DNA of 46,154 nt from assembly GCA_021772135.1 (NCBI GenBank), contig JADYXQ010000168.1:1-46154 (forward strand), given 5' to 3'. The DNA comes from Candidatus Obscuribacter sp. Lineage in GTDB: Bacteria; Cyanobacteriota; Vampirovibrionia; Obscuribacterales; Obscuribacteraceae. This document shows, piece by piece, positions 45,430 to 46,154 of the stretch; within the stretch, counting starts at the first letter, position 1, and the number at the start of each line of letters is the position of its first letter. A program made the translations under genes and the position numbers. The notes beneath the pieces were generated by a model. It saw only the letters and a list, made by a program, of their open reading frames with translations, had not been told where the DNA came from and made no database searches.

Positions 45430-46154
45430 CGGCACCTGCGCGCGCATCGCTCAAGTCTTGAAGAATTTGATGGCAGTCGTCGTAGCGCTCCTTCAAATTG
45501 ATGGCGGTCGCTTTGGCAACGATGTCGTCCATGGCCTGCGAAACACTGTCTGTTATTTCTTTCGGGTGTGAAGCGCTGATTGGCTCCGGTTCTTTGCCTG
45601 TGAGAAGAAAAGATAGTGTGGCGCCCATGCCGTAGATATCGCTCTGCGGCACCGGTTGACCGCGGAATTGTTCCGGCGGCAGATAAGCAGGCTTGCCCAC
45701 TACAGAGCCAGTGGCATTCGATTCGACTTGACGGGCGACATTGAAGTCGATCAGCTTGAGCAGGCCATCGTGCCGCAAAATCAAATTCTCCGGAGTGAAA
45801 TCTCGATGCACCACATGCGGTTCCTGGCTGTGCAAATAATTTAATATCACGCACATCTGCTTTGCTAGCTCGCTAACTCTTTCTTCGGAAAGTGGTCCGT
45901 TCTTGGTGACGATTTCGCGCAATGACAAACCGTCGATGTGCTCTAAAACGAGATAAGCTCGGTGATCTTCGACGAAGAAGTCGAGTAGTTTTACCACCTG
46001 GTCGTGATTGAGGTGTTTGAGAATTCGCGCTTCGCTTTCAAAACTTTCGAGCACGTCTTTGCGTACGCTGATGTCTACATAAATTGGCAAAAGAAATTCT
46101 TTCAAGACTACAATTTCGCCGGTGCCTTGATCTAAAGACTGATAGGCGGCTCCC
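45422..46154 (-). CDS. Ser/Thr protein kinase (5' end outside the window)
   Basis: The kinase domain reads without a break from the right edge (GAAYQSLDQGTGEIVVLKEFLLP, where the lysine is the ATP-binding residue) to the stop at 45422. It has VVHRDFTPENLIL (HRD loop), LIDFNVARQ in which DFG is replaced by DFN, GKPAYLPPEQF, and SDIYGMGATLSFLLTGKEPEP. The DFN variant keeps the metal-binding Asp, so it may still be active. No extra domain follows the kinase. It is the upstream gene of an operon with the TPR protein. The N-lobe motif KEFLLP resembles KELLLP of the truncated kinase at the left edge. Confidence 0.88.
   Translation of the reverse strand, partial: GAAYQSLDQGTGEIVVLKEFLLPIYVDISVRKDVLESFESEARILKHLNHDQVVKLLDFFVEDHRAYLVLEHIDGLSLREIVTKNGPLSEERVSELAKQMCVILNYLHSQEPHVVHRDFTPENLILRHDGLLKLIDFNVARQVESNATGSVVGKPAYLPPEQFRGQPVPQSDIYGMGATLSFLLTGKEPEPISASHPKEITDSVSQAMDDIVAKATAINLKERYDDCHQILQDLSDARAGADE

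Overview
This is 46 kb of a mid-GC (about 50%) bacterial chromosome. It is dense in genes on both strands and shows no rRNA, tRNA, CRISPR array, intact insertion sequence or phage. Several features together point to a non-photosynthetic relative of the Cyanobacteria, most like Candidatus Obscuribacterales (Melainabacteria / Vampirovibrionia): many Ser/Thr protein kinases with transmembrane and leucine-rich-repeat regions, kinase plus TPR gene pairs, MshEN-like repeat proteins, and a few cyanobacterial-type GCGATCGC octamers. That placement is inference; no marker gene in the window was compared with a database.

Layout. 0-1.8 kb: a truncated membrane kinase and a small membrane protein (minus strand). 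1.8-7.6 kb: a tight operon for urate breakdown (uricase, allantoinase, allantoicase, OHCU decarboxylase, HIU hydrolase, and an aldolase / malate-synthase-like protein). Together the enzymes take urate through HIU, OHCU, allantoin and allantoate to ureidoglycolate and urea. 7.7-8.8 kb: a tyrosine-rich leader peptide and a terminator hairpin in front of a heme-oxygenase-like diiron protein. 8.7-14.3 kb: a quinone-oxidoreductase-like enzyme carrying a triplet microsatellite, a VOC protein, a DUF378 protein, a UvrA2-type ABC ATPase and a SanA/YdcF protein. 14.4-15.5 kb: a strong promoter and a highly structured 250-nt leader before a tandem MshEN-like protein. 15.5-21.8 kb: a PCYCGC protein, mnmG with two unknown genes behind it, a fatty-acid desaturase, and a ribbon-helix-helix regulator with phased operators. 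21.8-33.5 kb: a frameshifted thioredoxin-domain (YyaL-like) gene, TPR-hydrolase, secreted proteins, amidase, degenerate GGDEF protein, PrpA-like phosphatase, DUF1648 protein, SWIM-SNF2 helicase and a hydrolase. 33.6-46.2 kb: glgX, a TPR lipoprotein, a transposase-derived DNA-binding protein, a TlpA-like thioredoxin, two tandem kinase-LRR receptors, and a kinase/TPR pair that runs off the right edge.

The signal that ordinary gene annotation does not explain is a dispersed palindrome, core CCGTTAACGG, full form TCAACCGTTAACGGTTGA. It occurs nine times here, against an expectation of about 0.04 for a 10-mer in 46 kb. Copies lie in intergenic regions and also in frame inside three genes, and in both tandem kinases one sits at the homologous position encoding Pro-Leu-Thr-Val. 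Two copies are expanded into long palindromes (46 bp perfect; 57 bp near-perfect) in the upstream regions of divergent gene pairs. The 46-bp copy lies in the upstream region of a gene whose product keeps the N-terminal zinc ribbon and C-terminal tail of IS1595/ISXO2-type transposases but has a DprA-like winged helix where the catalytic core should be. A repeat family with a domesticated transposase-derived binding protein is the best candidate here for an undescribed system; the link between the two is inference from position.
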